A DNA stretch of 64,000 nucleotides from PALSA-505 sp036501145 (lineage in GTDB: Bacteria > Actinomycetota > Actinomycetes > Streptosporangiales > Streptosporangiaceae): assembly GCA_036501145.1 (NCBI GenBank), contig DASYAV010000022.1, positions 1 to 64,000 on the forward strand. The letters run 5' to 3'. Under the pieces are notes generated by a model. That model worked only from the letters and a program-made list of their open reading frames with translations, had not been told where the DNA came from and did no database searches. The position numbers were made by a program, and so were the translations under genes. Positions 25,310-34,162 of this stretch are shown here, piece by piece (within the stretch, counting starts at the first letter, position 1; each line of letters opens with the position of its first letter).

Positions 25310-26005
25310 GTGAACCTGGAGGACACCCGGCGGATTCCGCCACCCGACCCCGATCGTGAGCCGCTCAAGGTCAACGTCTACGAGAAGATGTCCAAGGCGG
25401 CCGCGCAGCTGACGCCCCTGTTCCCCTACGACTCGGCGGGCGCGATCGTCCCGGCCGGCGCGGTGCTGGCAGGGGGCCCGGACATGGAATACGGGCACTT
25501 CTTCCACTGGAACACCATCAACGAGGTGGCCGTCACCTACGGCGCAAACAAGGCGATGCTGGCCGCCGGGCAGATCTTCGTGACCCAGCCACTGCACGGG
25601 GTGAACTCGTTCCTGCGGGACCAGAAGGACCCCGAAGCGTTCATCATCATGGTCATCACCCAGCACCAGTCGTCCTCCGGGGACCAAAAGGAGGCCATAC
25701 TCGCGCGATGCACCAAGTGCAAGGCGGAGCTGGTGCGGATCGACTACGACGCCACCCCGCACGGCCTGCCCGGCTACGACGCGGATCGTTACGGCGCGGA
25801 GAACGACCCGGTTCGGCAGTTCGCCACGCTCGCGGGCTCCGTCGACTTCGTCGCCGCTCGCAACAGCGACGACGGGCGTACCTGCGCCCAGTGTGGGCAC
25901 GTCAACGACAGGTTCCCCGCCGAGCGGTGGGGATGGGAGCGGACAGTGCAGCAGACCCGGGCGGTCAATGCTGCCTACCACGCCCTGGAGGAGGCTGGGT
26001 CATGA
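25310..26005 (+). CDS. 3-hydroxyanthranilate-dioxygenase-like cupin, zinc-ribbon tail (protein 1)
   Basis: A 231-residue protein. The GTG at 25310 is preferred because GAGG lies five bases upstream; a GTG at 25286 is also in frame. The cupin part includes HFFHWNTINEVAVTYGA, where His and Glu are six apart as in 3-hydroxyanthranilate 3,4-dioxygenase (HxxxxxE), and VTQPLHGVNSF with the third His. It thus keeps a 2-His-1-Glu iron set. After it, paired CTKC (about residue 130) and CAQC motifs form a zinc-binding ribbon. It overlaps the next gene by four bases and is probably its partner. The substrate is unknown. Confidence 0.75.
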   Translation: MNLEDTRRIPPPDPDREPLKVNVYEKMSKAAAQLTPLFPYDSAGAIVPAGAVLAGGPDMEYGHFFHWNTINEVAVTYGANKAMLAAGQIFVTQPLHGVNSFLRDQKDPEAFIIMVITQHQSSSGDQKEAILARCTKCKAELVRIDYDATPHGLPGYDADRYGAENDPVRQFATLAGSVDFVAARNSDDGRTCAQCGHVNDRFPAERWGWERTVQQTRAVNAAYHALEEAGS

Positions 26006-26532
26006 GCCGGCGGCGGATGCTGCACACCTTCAAGACCGAGGTGGGCGAGTACGAGGACGCCGCCGTGCTTCCGGTCGAGACCGACCCGCAGCTGTACCTG
26101 TCCCGCAACAGGCAGCCGCAGCCGTTCCACCTGATCTGCTCCAAGGACAACGTGCTCAGCCTGCTGTCTGGGTCCGCCCACGTCCACCTGCGTGACAGCT
26201 CGGTCAACCGTTTCCGGATGGGCATCGGCGACCACGTCTACATCCCGGCAGGCACGCCGCACCGCGTCGTGCCGGTCACCGAGGGCGTCATGCTTCGGTT
26301 CCAGCCGCAGGAGGCCGGGCTGCAGGGAGCCGCATGGTACTGCGACAGCTGCGACAGCGAGCTGCGGCGGTATGAGTGGGAGCACGACCACGACACGCCT
26401 GCGGTCCAGTACTACGCCGCGGCGTGCGCCCGGTTCTCCTCGGACGAGGCCGCCCGGACCTGCGGCAAGTGTGGGACAATGGCCGCGCCGCTGGACTTGG
26501 CCGCGTTCGGCTGGCCGCCGCCGGAAGCCTGA
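26002..26532 (+). CDS. 3-hydroxyanthranilate-dioxygenase-like cupin, zinc-ribbon tail (protein 2)
   Basis: A 176-residue cupin. It carries KDNVLSLLSGSAHVHLRD, GDHVYIPAGTPHRVVPV and the following YCDSCDSELRR and CGKCGTM pairs, like the C-terminal Cys sites of the dioxygenase family (WYCxxC). Only one of the usual metal ligands (His in TPHR) is evident; the first His and the Glu of the dioxygenase site are not seen. It therefore may be a non-catalytic partner of protein 1. The genes are fused by an ATGA overlap. Confidence 0.75.
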   Translation: MSRRRMLHTFKTEVGEYEDAAVLPVETDPQLYLSRNRQPQPFHLICSKDNVLSLLSGSAHVHLRDSSVNRFRMGIGDHVYIPAGTPHRVVPVTEGVMLRFQPQEAGLQGAAWYCDSCDSELRRYEWEHDHDTPAVQYYAAACARFSSDEAARTCGKCGTMAAPLDLAAFGWPPPEA

Positions 26533-26544
26533 TCGGCCGCGGGG

Positions 26545-27153
26545 CTAGCGGATGCGGTTTGGCTGAGCTGTTATCGCGGTGGCCATCAGGCATTCCAGCA
26601 GATGTACCAATACTTCCTTGCTGGAGCTCCGGTCCCGGGCGTCGCAGTACCGAACTGGGATATGAGCGTCGATGTCAAGAGCCTGCCGTACTTCATCTTC
26701 TTCGTAGACGTCCGCGCCGTCGAAGCAATTCACCGCAACGATGAACGGAATATTCCGGGACTCGAAGAAATCGATTGCACCGAAGCAGTCCCCGAGTCGC
26801 CGGGTGTCGGCGAGGACAACCGCGCCGAGGGCACCGAACGACAGTTCTTTCCACATGAACCAGAACCGATCCTGCCCGGGGGTTCCGAACAGATACAGCA
26901 CCACTTCGGGGTTGATGGTGATCCGGCCGAAGTCCAGTGCCACTGTGGTCGTGGTCTTGCCACCCACTCCGCCGAGGTCATCGACGCGTGCGCCCACCTC
27001 GGACAGCTGTTCCTCTGTCCGCAGTGGCTTGATCTCGCTCACTGCCGAGACCATGGTCGTCTTGCCGACACCGAATCCGCCCGCGATCAGCAGCTTCACG
27101 GCCCGCGCGCCGGCAAGATCCGCGGGGTCGGCTGTGTCAGAGTTTGCGAACAC
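26545..27153 (-). CDS. cvnD: conservon GTPase CvnD
   Basis: A 202-residue small GTP-binding protein of the conservon (Rab/Ras-like) type. The P-loop is GGFGVGKTT, switch/walker elements FGRITINPEVVLYLFGTPGQDRF and the base-recognition NCFDGADVY (in place of NKxD) are visible. The start GTG at 27153 is chosen to overlap cvnC by 17 bases; a start nine codons further upstream is possible. CvnD couples to the CvnA kinase-like receptor and the CvnB/CvnC proteins. It is the last gene of the operon and convergent with the cupin pair. Confidence 0.92.
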   Translation of the reverse strand: MFANSDTADPADLAGARAVKLLIAGGFGVGKTTMVSAVSEIKPLRTEEQLSEVGARVDDLGGVGGKTTTTVALDFGRITINPEVVLYLFGTPGQDRFWFMWKELSFGALGAVVLADTRRLGDCFGAIDFFESRNIPFIVAVNCFDGADVYEEDEVRQALDIDAHIPVRYCDARDRSSSKEVLVHLLECLMATAITAQPNRIR

Positions 27154-27505
27154 CGTCAAGCACCGCCTGTAGCAGTTCAATGTCGGGCACCGCCGCAGCA
27201 GGTCGCGGCGGGCGGTGGATGAGAAGTCCGGCGTCGATCAGGTCGCTGATGAGCACCTTGACCGCCGCCAGCAGCAGGTTCATGTGCGCGGCGATCTCAG
27301 CGATGGACAGCGCCCGGTGCTGGCACAGCCGCAGGATCTCCCGGTACTCCCGGTCCAGGCCTGTGACGTCAGTCTCGGAGCGGGCGGCCAAGACCAAGGT
27401 AAGGATGTCGAGTCTGTGCAGGTCCCTCCCCGCCCGGCCCCGGGTCACCGCAAACGGGCGGACGAGGGGCCCGGGATCTCCTTCGAAGGGAAGGTCGGCT
27501 CTCAT
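27137..27505 (-). CDS. cvnC: conservon protein CvnC (DUF742)
   Basis: A 122-residue cytosolic protein. The HTH-like DUF742 core is present: VRPFAVTRGRAGRD, LSIAEIAAHMNLLLAAVKVLISDL and GLLIHRPP. It forms part of the CvnABCD membrane complex and is thought to modulate CvnD. Its ATG (27505) overlaps the cvnB stop by four bases. Confidence 0.93.
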   Translation of the reverse strand: MRADLPFEGDPGPLVRPFAVTRGRAGRDLHRLDILTLVLAARSETDVTGLDREYREILRLCQHRALSIAEIAAHMNLLLAAVKVLISDLIDAGLLIHRPPRPAAAVPDIELLQAVLDGVRKL

Positions 27506-27960
27506 GGTGTGCGGCGGGGCAATTCCGCGGGTAGCGAGCGCGGGTTGACCGACAGGCTGCTGCCTACCTGCTGGACGGTCACGTTCATCTCGTAGGCCAC
27601 CATGCCGAGATCAGCGTTCACCGAGGCGAGCAGCGCCAGGCAGGCACCCTCACCGGCTTCGGTCACCACGAGGTACCCGGACTCCAACTCGACGACCGAC
27701 TGCCGCACTGCCCCCTTGCCGAACTCTGAGCCCACGGCGCGCGACAGGCTCTGGAACGCCGAAGCCATCGCGGCCAGGTGCTCGGCATCGTCTCGGTTCA
27801 TGACGGTGGAACGTGCCAGCAGTAGCCCGTCGCCGGACAGCGCGATCGCCTGCTCGGCTCCCGTCACCCGCTGGACCAGGCCGTCCAGCAGCCAGTTCCG
27901 CTGGTCCCTGCCGGATGTGACCGTCATGTCTTCGTCGTTTGCCCGGGCATTCTCGTTCAT
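27502..27960 (-). CDS. cvnB: conservon protein CvnB (roadblock/LC7)
   Basis: A 152-residue roadblock/LC7-domain protein (about 20-120): WLLDGLVQRVTGAEQAIALSGDGLLLARS, DDAEHLAAMASAFQSL and ELESGYLVVTEAG. The roadblock fold is the GTPase-activating partner of CvnD. Translation overlaps cvnA (27957-27960) and cvnC. The first 15 residues are polar and may be disordered. Confidence 0.93.
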   Translation of the reverse strand: MNENARANDEDMTVTSGRDQRNWLLDGLVQRVTGAEQAIALSGDGLLLARSTVMNRDDAEHLAAMASAFQSLSRAVGSEFGKGAVRQSVVELESGYLVVTEAGEGACLALLASVNADLGMVAYEMNVTVQQVGSSLSVNPRSLPAELPRRTP

Positions 27961-30380
27961 CGGTTGTCCTGACCCATGGCCTCACGCCCCAGGCGCGTTC
28001 CTCGCTGAAATGCTGACATGGAGCCACGAGCCTCCTCCGGGCTTTGTGGTCGTCTCGACCTGATGATGTCTGCAGTCTGCGTGCTTTCTGACGTCTCCAC
28101 GTCCGCCCGCAGCTCAGGTGCCAGGTTCGCCATCCGCTCGCGGTGCGGTAGTGGTGCACGGCCTCCTCTGGCGGGCTGTGGCGCTGGATCCGGGGCACCA
28201 GGAGGGGCTTCCCACACCGCTGGAGGGGCAGCCGAGACCCCAAGTTCCGGCAGGGTCGCAGACATCCAGTCGGGTTCTGCGGGTTGCAGTGGCTCGGCCA
28301 GCGGGGGTTCGGCAGGCGGGGGCTCGGCCAGCGGGTTCGCGTCTGTCCCCCGCCGCGGCTCGGGCACCGAAATCGAGGCCGTCCCGGCCAGGACCGGCTG
28401 CGGCTGCTCGTGCAATCCGCGGTGGCTCACTGCGGATGAATCGACGTCGGCCGGACCGTCGTCTTCCATGGCCCTGGACGGAATCAGCGTGATCGCTCTG
28501 ATGCCCCCATAGGCGGACTCCAGCAAGGTGATCTTGATGCCGTGCCGCTGCGCCAGCTGGCCCACCACGAACAGGCCCAGATGCCGTTGCCCAGACAGGG
28601 CCATGACCTGGAAGTCGGGCGGGTTGCGCAGTGTCTCATTGAGCCGTTCGCGCTCCTCGTGCTCGATGCCGAGGCCCTGGTCCTCGATCTCCACGACCAC
28701 GCCCTTGCCCACCACGTTCCCGCTCACCCGCACCGGTGCCTTCGGCGGCGAGAACACGGTCGCGTTATCCACCAGCTCCGCCAGCAGGTGAATGAGGTCA
28801 CCCACGACACTTCCCTCAATCTGCACGTCGGGCAGCCGGACCGTGTTCACCCTCGCGAAATGCTCGGTCTCCGACACCGCGCTGCGCACGATGTCCTCCA
28901 GGCCCGCCGACTTACGCCACTTCCGGCCAGGCTGCCCACCTCCCAGGATCAGCAGGTTCTCAGCATTGCGACGTGCCCTGGTGGCCAGGTGGTCCAGCTG
29001 GAACAGCAGTTCCAGGTGCTCCGGTTCGCTTTGCTTCCTCTCCGCGACGTCCAGCACGTCCAATTGCCGGTGCACCACTAGCTGGCTGCGGTGCGCGATG
29101 TCCAGGAACACCTTGCTGACCCCGGCCCGGGTCCTGGCCTCGGAGGCGGCTGCCGTGACCGCCGTCTGCTGCGCAGTGTTGAACGCATCGGCAACCTGGC
29201 CGATCTCGTCGTCGCCATAGCGGGACAACGTCACCTCCGACTCCACGTCAACCTGTTCGCCGTTCCCGATGCGCGACACCACGGACGGCAACGTCACGTC
29301 GGACAGCTCGAGGGTGTCCGAACGCAGCCGGCGCAATCGGCGTACCAGCACGTTCGCCAGCAGGATGGCGGCGATGAACGCGGCGATGGACAGCCCAAGC
29401 ACGATCGACCCGATGACAGCCGCCCTTTCCAGCGACCGGTTCGCCGAGTCCACGGCGGCGAACTGAGCGGCCTTGAGCTCATCTCCCCATAGCCCGAGCA
29501 GCACGGTGGACACCGAGTCCTCCGCGGAAACCCAGGACTTGAGGGGCATCCGGGGCATGCCGGTCCGGACGAGGTTGTCCTCGCCTGCCGAGGCAGTCCG
29601 CCACGCGGGGCTGGCCTCGAGCCGGGTGGCGGCCGCCCGCCCGTCCGGGGACAGCCTCGGCATCAGCGTCTGGAACTGGGTTCGGTACGCGCCTGCCAGC
29701 TGTGCCAGTTCCAGCCGGTCAGCCGGGGACAGCGGGCCGTGCACCAGCCAGCTCGTCGCTAGGGCGAGCGCATGCGACTGCACGTCGGGGAGCGCGTTCA
29801 CGTCCAGCGCCAGCATCTGGTCCACGGCAGACGCACTATCGGGAGCCGAGTACGCGACCCCCAGGTAGAACGGTGAGCCGTTGACATCAAAGCTGGAGTA
29901 GAAGCCGTCAACCTGGCTGGGGTTCGCCCGCCCTGACCGTACGCCCTGACGCACTTCCGCCAGTGCGGCAGCTAGCTTGTGGAGTTCGGTGTTGCTGCCG
30001 AGCGCTGCCCCTGGGTTGAGGGCTGTCACCGTATTGCCCAGCGTGATGAGCTTGCCGATCGTCTTGTTCGTCGTGTTCCACTGCGCCTGAAGGCCCGCCT
30101 TCGCCTGCCGGTTCCCCGCGAGGGCCTGCAGGCTGATAGTCCGCTCATGCTGAATGTCGGACGTGATCTGAAGCATCGTCCCGCTGCTCTGCCCGAAGTA
30201 GGCGGCGAACTGGCGTGCCGAGAGACCTTCGTTGACGAGGTAACCAGCGACGGAGGCACCGGTGATGAGCATGACCGAGCTTGGGATCAACGCGATCGTG
30301 AGCACCCGGTTCCGGATGCTCGGCTTCCTGCGTCTGCGCCACATCCGCCGCCGGGGACTTGCCCGGAGATCGCCAGTCAT
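27957..30380 (-). CDS. cvnA: conservon sensor kinase-like protein CvnA
   Basis: An 807-residue membrane protein. An Arg-rich N-terminus precedes TM helix 1 (about 26-48). The nitrate/nitrite-sensor (NIT) extracellular domain spans about 50-320, and TM helix 2 (AAVIGSIVLGLSIAAFIAAILLANV) follows. A HAMP-like segment (YGDDEIGQVADAFNTAQQTAV) leads to the kinase part with VSKVFLDIAHRSQLVVHRQLD and the ATP site (LLAELVDNATVFSP, IEDQGLGIE, GQRHLGLFVVGQLAQRHG). The C-terminal 120 residues are Pro/Ala-rich. It is the receptor of the cvnABCD conservon. The promoter lies in the 30381-30480 region; no consensus box could be fixed. Confidence 0.92.
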   Translation of the reverse strand: MTGDLRASPRRRMWRRRRKPSIRNRVLTIALIPSSVMLITGASVAGYLVNEGLSARQFAAYFGQSSGTMLQITSDIQHERTISLQALAGNRQAKAGLQAQWNTTNKTIGKLITLGNTVTALNPGAALGSNTELHKLAAALAEVRQGVRSGRANPSQVDGFYSSFDVNGSPFYLGVAYSAPDSASAVDQMLALDVNALPDVQSHALALATSWLVHGPLSPADRLELAQLAGAYRTQFQTLMPRLSPDGRAAATRLEASPAWRTASAGEDNLVRTGMPRMPLKSWVSAEDSVSTVLLGLWGDELKAAQFAAVDSANRSLERAAVIGSIVLGLSIAAFIAAILLANVLVRRLRRLRSDTLELSDVTLPSVVSRIGNGEQVDVESEVTLSRYGDDEIGQVADAFNTAQQTAVTAAASEARTRAGVSKVFLDIAHRSQLVVHRQLDVLDVAERKQSEPEHLELLFQLDHLATRARRNAENLLILGGGQPGRKWRKSAGLEDIVRSAVSETEHFARVNTVRLPDVQIEGSVVGDLIHLLAELVDNATVFSPPKAPVRVSGNVVGKGVVVEIEDQGLGIEHEERERLNETLRNPPDFQVMALSGQRHLGLFVVGQLAQRHGIKITLLESAYGGIRAITLIPSRAMEDDGPADVDSSAVSHRGLHEQPQPVLAGTASISVPEPRRGTDANPLAEPPPAEPPLAEPLQPAEPDWMSATLPELGVSAAPPAVWEAPPGAPDPAPQPARGGRAPLPHRERMANLAPELRADVETSESTQTADIIRSRRPQSPEEARGSMSAFQRGTRLGREAMGQDNR

Positions 30381-31409
30381 GAATGCGCACTCTCCATGTT
30401 GACCACCGTCTGATTAAGGTCGAGCCAGGGTCTTGACGAATCATCGTGCTGGACATGTCAACGTATCGCGCCACATTAGCGCTCTTCTGTCTATCGGAGT
30501 TTGTATGCACCCGCAAGGGATCCGGCCCGTTGTCCCGGACCTGGCCGGCGTGCGATCATCTGGCATGTTTCGCATTGATAATCCGAAATGTAAGTTTTGC
30601 ATTGGTCAGGGGGCTGCTGTTCCCAATAGTGAAGTTGGCGGGGCGGAGGCTAGCTGACCCTGGTGGCCAGGGCGGGACGTGGGGACCGGGCTGGCGGAGG
30701 TTGCCTCGCGGGCGGGGCGGCCAGGGCAGCGCGTCGCGGTGCCCTGAGGTGTGCTGGACGGAGTCGTAGCTGGCGGCGGTGACCTGGCCCGCCGCCTCGG
30801 ACGGCGTCCGCACTGGTCAGCGGCATCCGCCTCGGGTAGGCACGACGGGCTGTAAAGCCGTGGTCCGGCCCGCGGCGTCCCGGAACAGGTGGCGGCCGCG
30901 CCAGCGGGACAGCAGCGGGCGCTGCCGACAGGGCGTACGAAAAACTGGCGCAAGCAATACGAGGATCACTCTGCGGCAGAATCGCGCATGCGAAGGCTGG
31001 CTGCGGCTAGTCACAGCTTGCCTGGGCCAGCGTTCCTGCTGCTCACGCCATTTGCCGTGGCCGCGCCAACCGGATGGCCGCCTTGACAAGAGAAGGCCGG
31101 CGGTTCGATTCCGTAAGGGATCTCCGCAGCGGTCTTCACGTTTCAGTTGGGCCTATTTCCACGTTTCGGTCTGACGTTTGTGCGTGCCGTGTCGTGGCGG
31201 AGATGTGCGTCTTGTTTTGTGTTTGCGTGTCCGTCTGCTGGCTTGGTGTACGTATTGTGCGGTTTCCCGGCGTGTCCACCAGAACCCGGCCCGGCGCCCA
31301 GCCAGGGACGCTGCCTCGGTGGCGTCGCGAGATTACTGTGGGGCCCTGACCATGCCCGGCAGCGGGCCAGCCAGCACTGGCCGGCCGCTCGCAGTCGCCC
31401 GGAGGTTGC
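30381..31409. other. 1.0-kb gene-poor spacer
   Basis: No ORF here has the expected codon bias or family match on either strand. The left end should hold the cvnA promoter: TTGACA on the minus strand at 30461-30456 has no convincing -10. The right end (31140-31260) is unusually AT-rich and T-rich (line 31201 is 50% G+C) and may hold the hydrolase promoter. A sequence resembling a tRNA T-arm (TTCGATT, about 31103) lacks the other arms. The stretch may be decayed DNA. Confidence 0.6.
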
Positions 31410-32291
31410 ATGCGTATCAACGTCGGTGATGTGTCCCTCTGGTTCGACGTATCCGGGCCGTCGGTCGTCCCGCAGGGAGACACAACGGTGGAGCGCCCGG
31501 TCCTGGTGGCTGTGCACGGCGGCCCCGGCCTGGATCACATGACGGTGAAGCCCGCCCTGGGGCCGCTGGCCGAGGACTACCAGGTCCTCTACTTCGACCT
31601 GCGCGGCCACGGCCGCAGTGATCGCAGCAGCGCTGAGTTCTGGAACATGCGGACCTGGGCTGACGACCTGCGGCGGCTGTGCGACGCGCTCGGGCTGCGC
31701 AAGCCGGTGGTTCTCGGCAGCAGCTTCGGCGGGGACGTCGCAGTCACCTACGCGGCCCTGTTCCCCGATCATCCTGGCGGCATCATCCTGGCCAACACGA
31801 CCGGCGGCCACCGGGACAAGCAGCGCGTCATCGAGGCGTTCGGCCGCGTCGGCGGCCCCGAGGCGGGCGCCATCATCCAGCGCACCTACGCTGATCAGAC
31901 CGGAGACCTCCAGGCTGAGTTCAACCGCGTCTGCTACCCGCTCTACAGCGCCACGCCGGGCTGGGCCGAGGAGTCCCGCCAGTTCCTGGCCCGGATGATC
32001 AGGAACCCGGACGTCGCCTTGCACTATCACCGCCACGAGGCCGAAAGCTTCGACCCGTGGAGCCTGCTCGCCACCGTCCGGTGCCCCATCCTGATCCTGG
32101 CCGGCGAGGACGACCCGGTGTGCCCGCTGCCCGTGGTCGAGGAGCTAGCCAGCCAGCTGCCGGCCGGAACCACCCGCCTGATCCGCCTACCCGGAGCGCG
32201 TCACACTATCTTCCGCGACCGCCCGGACCTCGCTTTCCCCGCCGTCAAGAAGTTTGTCACCCAGATCAGCGGAAGCCAGCCCGCCAGCTGA
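31410..32291 (+). CDS. alpha/beta hydrolase (proline-iminopeptidase-like)
   Basis: A 293-residue alpha/beta hydrolase; ATG at 31410 follows CGGAGGTTGC, a good ribosome site. HGGPG (oxyanion-hole motif, about residue 37), the nucleophile Ser in GSSFGG (about residue 105), Asp in AGEDDPVCPL and His in PGARHTIF complete the triad. The cap region contains RTYADQTGD and SRQFLARMI. It is predicted cytosolic and soluble and could cleave peptides, esters or lactones. Its 3' end overlaps the convergent MFS pseudogene by 105 bases. Confidence 0.87.
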   Translation: MRINVGDVSLWFDVSGPSVVPQGDTTVERPVLVAVHGGPGLDHMTVKPALGPLAEDYQVLYFDLRGHGRSDRSSAEFWNMRTWADDLRRLCDALGLRKPVVLGSSFGGDVAVTYAALFPDHPGGIILANTTGGHRDKQRVIEAFGRVGGPEAGAIIQRTYADQTGDLQAEFNRVCYPLYSATPGWAEESRQFLARMIRNPDVALHYHRHEAESFDPWSLLATVRCPILILAGEDDPVCPLPVVEELASQLPAGTTRLIRLPGARHTIFRDRPDLAFPAVKKFVTQISGSQPAS

Positions 32292-33463
32292 GCCCGGGCT
32301 GACCCCCGCGAGGTAGAGCGCGGTCAGGGCGAGAACCGCGGCACAGCCGAACGCCAGGTTCCGGTAGGACAGCAGCACGACCAGTACGGCGCCGAGGGCG
32401 TTCCCGGCGGCCTGAGAGGCCTGCATGACCAGCGATATGGCCCCGTACACGCGGCCCATCAGCTCGTTGGGCGTGTGTTTCTGGCGCGTCGTGCTGCCCC
32501 CGACGAAGAACCATGCGATGAAGAAACCGAACGCGGCCATGACCCCCGCGACCACGACGACGGCGGGCACGGCGATGGCGGCGGTGAGCAGTGCCATGGC
32601 GCTCAGACCGCAGGCCATCAGCCCGCGGTCCCCGATGCGCCTGGCTGCCCGGGCCGCGACAACCCCGCCGATCGCGCCGCCGACGCCTTCCACCGTGGTC
32701 AGCACACCCAGCCAGGAGGCCGGGCGGTGCAGGCCTTGGGTGATGACCTGCAGGCCCAGTGGGACGTAAATCCCGAACACGAGGAATGCTGCCGCGTAAG
32801 CGACGGTGATCTGCCGGAGGGCCGGGGTGCGGACGGTATGCGTCAGGCCGTTGGCAAGCTCCCGGGTCCAGTGCTCACGGCCGGCCGGCCCGGATGGGTG
32901 CTCCGCGACACGGAGGCAGGCCAGCAAGGCGATCGCGACGATGAAGGTGCCGGCGTCCATGACAGCCACCACGTGGCCGCCCAGCCAGACCAGCAGGCCA
33001 ACCCCGAGCGCGGGAGTGAACAGCCGCATCCCCTGCAGGAGTGTCTGCTCGATGCCATTGGCCTCGGCGAGCTGGTCATCTGGCACGATCTCCTTGACCA
33101 GAGCGGCAACAGCCCGGTGCTCATCGTGCCGGTCAGCCCATACAGGAAGGTCACGCTGACGATCAGCCAGACCTGGCCAGGGCCGGTCACCAGAAGCAGC
33201 ATCAGGGCCAGTCCCGCGCTGAGCAGATAGCTGCGGATCAGCAACGGCCGCCGCCTGCACCGGTCCACCAGAACGCCAGTCACCGGCGCGAACAGCATGC
33301 CCGCGGCGACCGCGCACATGTCCAGGGCGGCCAGGCTGGTCGAGCCGGTCAGTTCCTTGACCCAGACGGCCAGAGCTATGTACAGGGCGTCATCGCCGAG
33401 CGCGGACACGGCGCTGGCCGCATAGAAGAGCCGGACCCGCCGATTTGCCAGCAGTGCGCTCAC
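32187..33463 (-). pseudogene. frameshifted MFS exporter
   Basis: Two open frames cover one MFS protein. The first (from ATG 33463) encodes MSALLANRRVRLFYAASAVS, FAPVTGVLVDRCRRRPLL and VTFLYGLTGTMSTG. The second takes over from about 33115 with VAALVKEIVPDDQLAEANGIEQTL and continues through the last helices to TAG at 32187. One frame change near 33105-33125 (within GAGCACCGGGCTGTTG on the coding strand) separates them, so either the gene is broken or the sequence has an error. The pairing with an ArsR gene nine bases upstream mirrors 18094-20032. Confidence 0.85.
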
Positions 33464-33472
33464 GGCGCCCCC

Positions 33473-34117
33473 TCAGGTAGCCCGGGGCGCGGGCGGCAGC
33501 ACCGGATGGGTGAACACGATCATTTCCACCGGCGTGTGGCCCGGGGGGCGCAGCGCAGGGTCGGCATTCCGCTTCCGGAACGGGGCCAGTACCGCGGCGA
33601 TCTGCCTCTGCACATCAGCGACCTCATCGGGCGTGGCAAACAGCACCATCTCGCTGCCGCCGCTCACCTGGCGGATCTCGGCTGGATAGAGATCGCTTGC
33701 CGCCCGGTACCGGCGGATGTTCTCCATCCACTGACCGTGAATGACATCGCCGAGGGCGCGGGCGACGGCCCGCTGCTCGGTATCGTCGGCCTGCTCATTC
33801 CAGCTCAGCCCGATCTGGGTCAGCCGCCAGGGCCGCTCCCGCCGGTCCTCTCCCCCGGCATCCTCGAGGTAGCCGTACTTCGCCAACGTCCGCAGATGGT
33901 AGGCACACGAAGCCGGGGAGCCACCCATGAGCTCCGCCGCCTCCGTCGCAGTCAAGGTCCCGCGCAGCCCCACCGCGGCCAGCAGCTTGATCCGGATGGG
34001 ATGAGCCAGCGCGCGCAGTTCCAGCGGATCGGTCAGGTTGCGCACCCCGGTCCGTGAGGCAGTCTCCGGGGACGGCCCGATCGGCTCCTGCCCGGAATCT
34101 GGTGCCTCGTTGTCCAT
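33473..34117 (-). CDS. ArsR-type winged-helix regulator, paralogue 2
   Basis: A 214-residue regulator, ATG at 34117 (MDNEAPDSGQEPIGPSP). The winged helix has DPLELRALAHPIRIKLLAAVG, ATEAAELMGGSPASCAYHLRTLAKYGYLE and GEDRRERPWRL, the same layout as 18094. A C-terminal helical part contains VHGQWMENIRRYRAASDLYP. It is followed nine bases later by the frameshifted MFS gene. The perfect palindrome just upstream (34137-34162) is its likely operator. A longer start would run across the palindrome and is considered less likely. Confidence 0.9.
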   Translation of the reverse strand: MDNEAPDSGQEPIGPSPETASRTGVRNLTDPLELRALAHPIRIKLLAAVGLRGTLTATEAAELMGGSPASCAYHLRTLAKYGYLEDAGGEDRRERPWRLTQIGLSWNEQADDTEQRAVARALGDVIHGQWMENIRRYRAASDLYPAEIRQVSGGSEMVLFATPDEVADVQRQIAAVLAPFRKRNADPALRPPGHTPVEMIVFTHPVLPPAPRAT

Positions 34118-34136
34118 GCGCCCAACCATAAGCCAG

Positions 34137-34162
34137 AAACACTTCTTTCGGAAGAAGTGTTT
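34137..34162. promoter_or_regulatory. perfect 26-bp operator palindrome
   Basis: AAACACTTCTT (34137-34147), spacer TCGG, AAGAAGTGTTT (34152-34162): an 11-bp inverted repeat with no mismatch, 20 bases upstream of the ArsR-type start. On the minus strand TATGGT lies eight bases before the ATG, so transcription may again be leaderless. A half-site-like AAGTCTTTCT follows on the outer side. Confidence 0.75.

Noticed and set aside
30433..30953. short ORFs in the cvnA-hydrolase spacer
   Set aside because: Their codon bias and residues do not match any family, and the frames overlap on both strands.
31077..31120. tRNA-like T-arm (GGTTCGATTCC) in the spacer
   Set aside because: Only the T-loop fits; the stem has a mismatch and a wobble and no matching acceptor, D or anticodon arms are found upstream.
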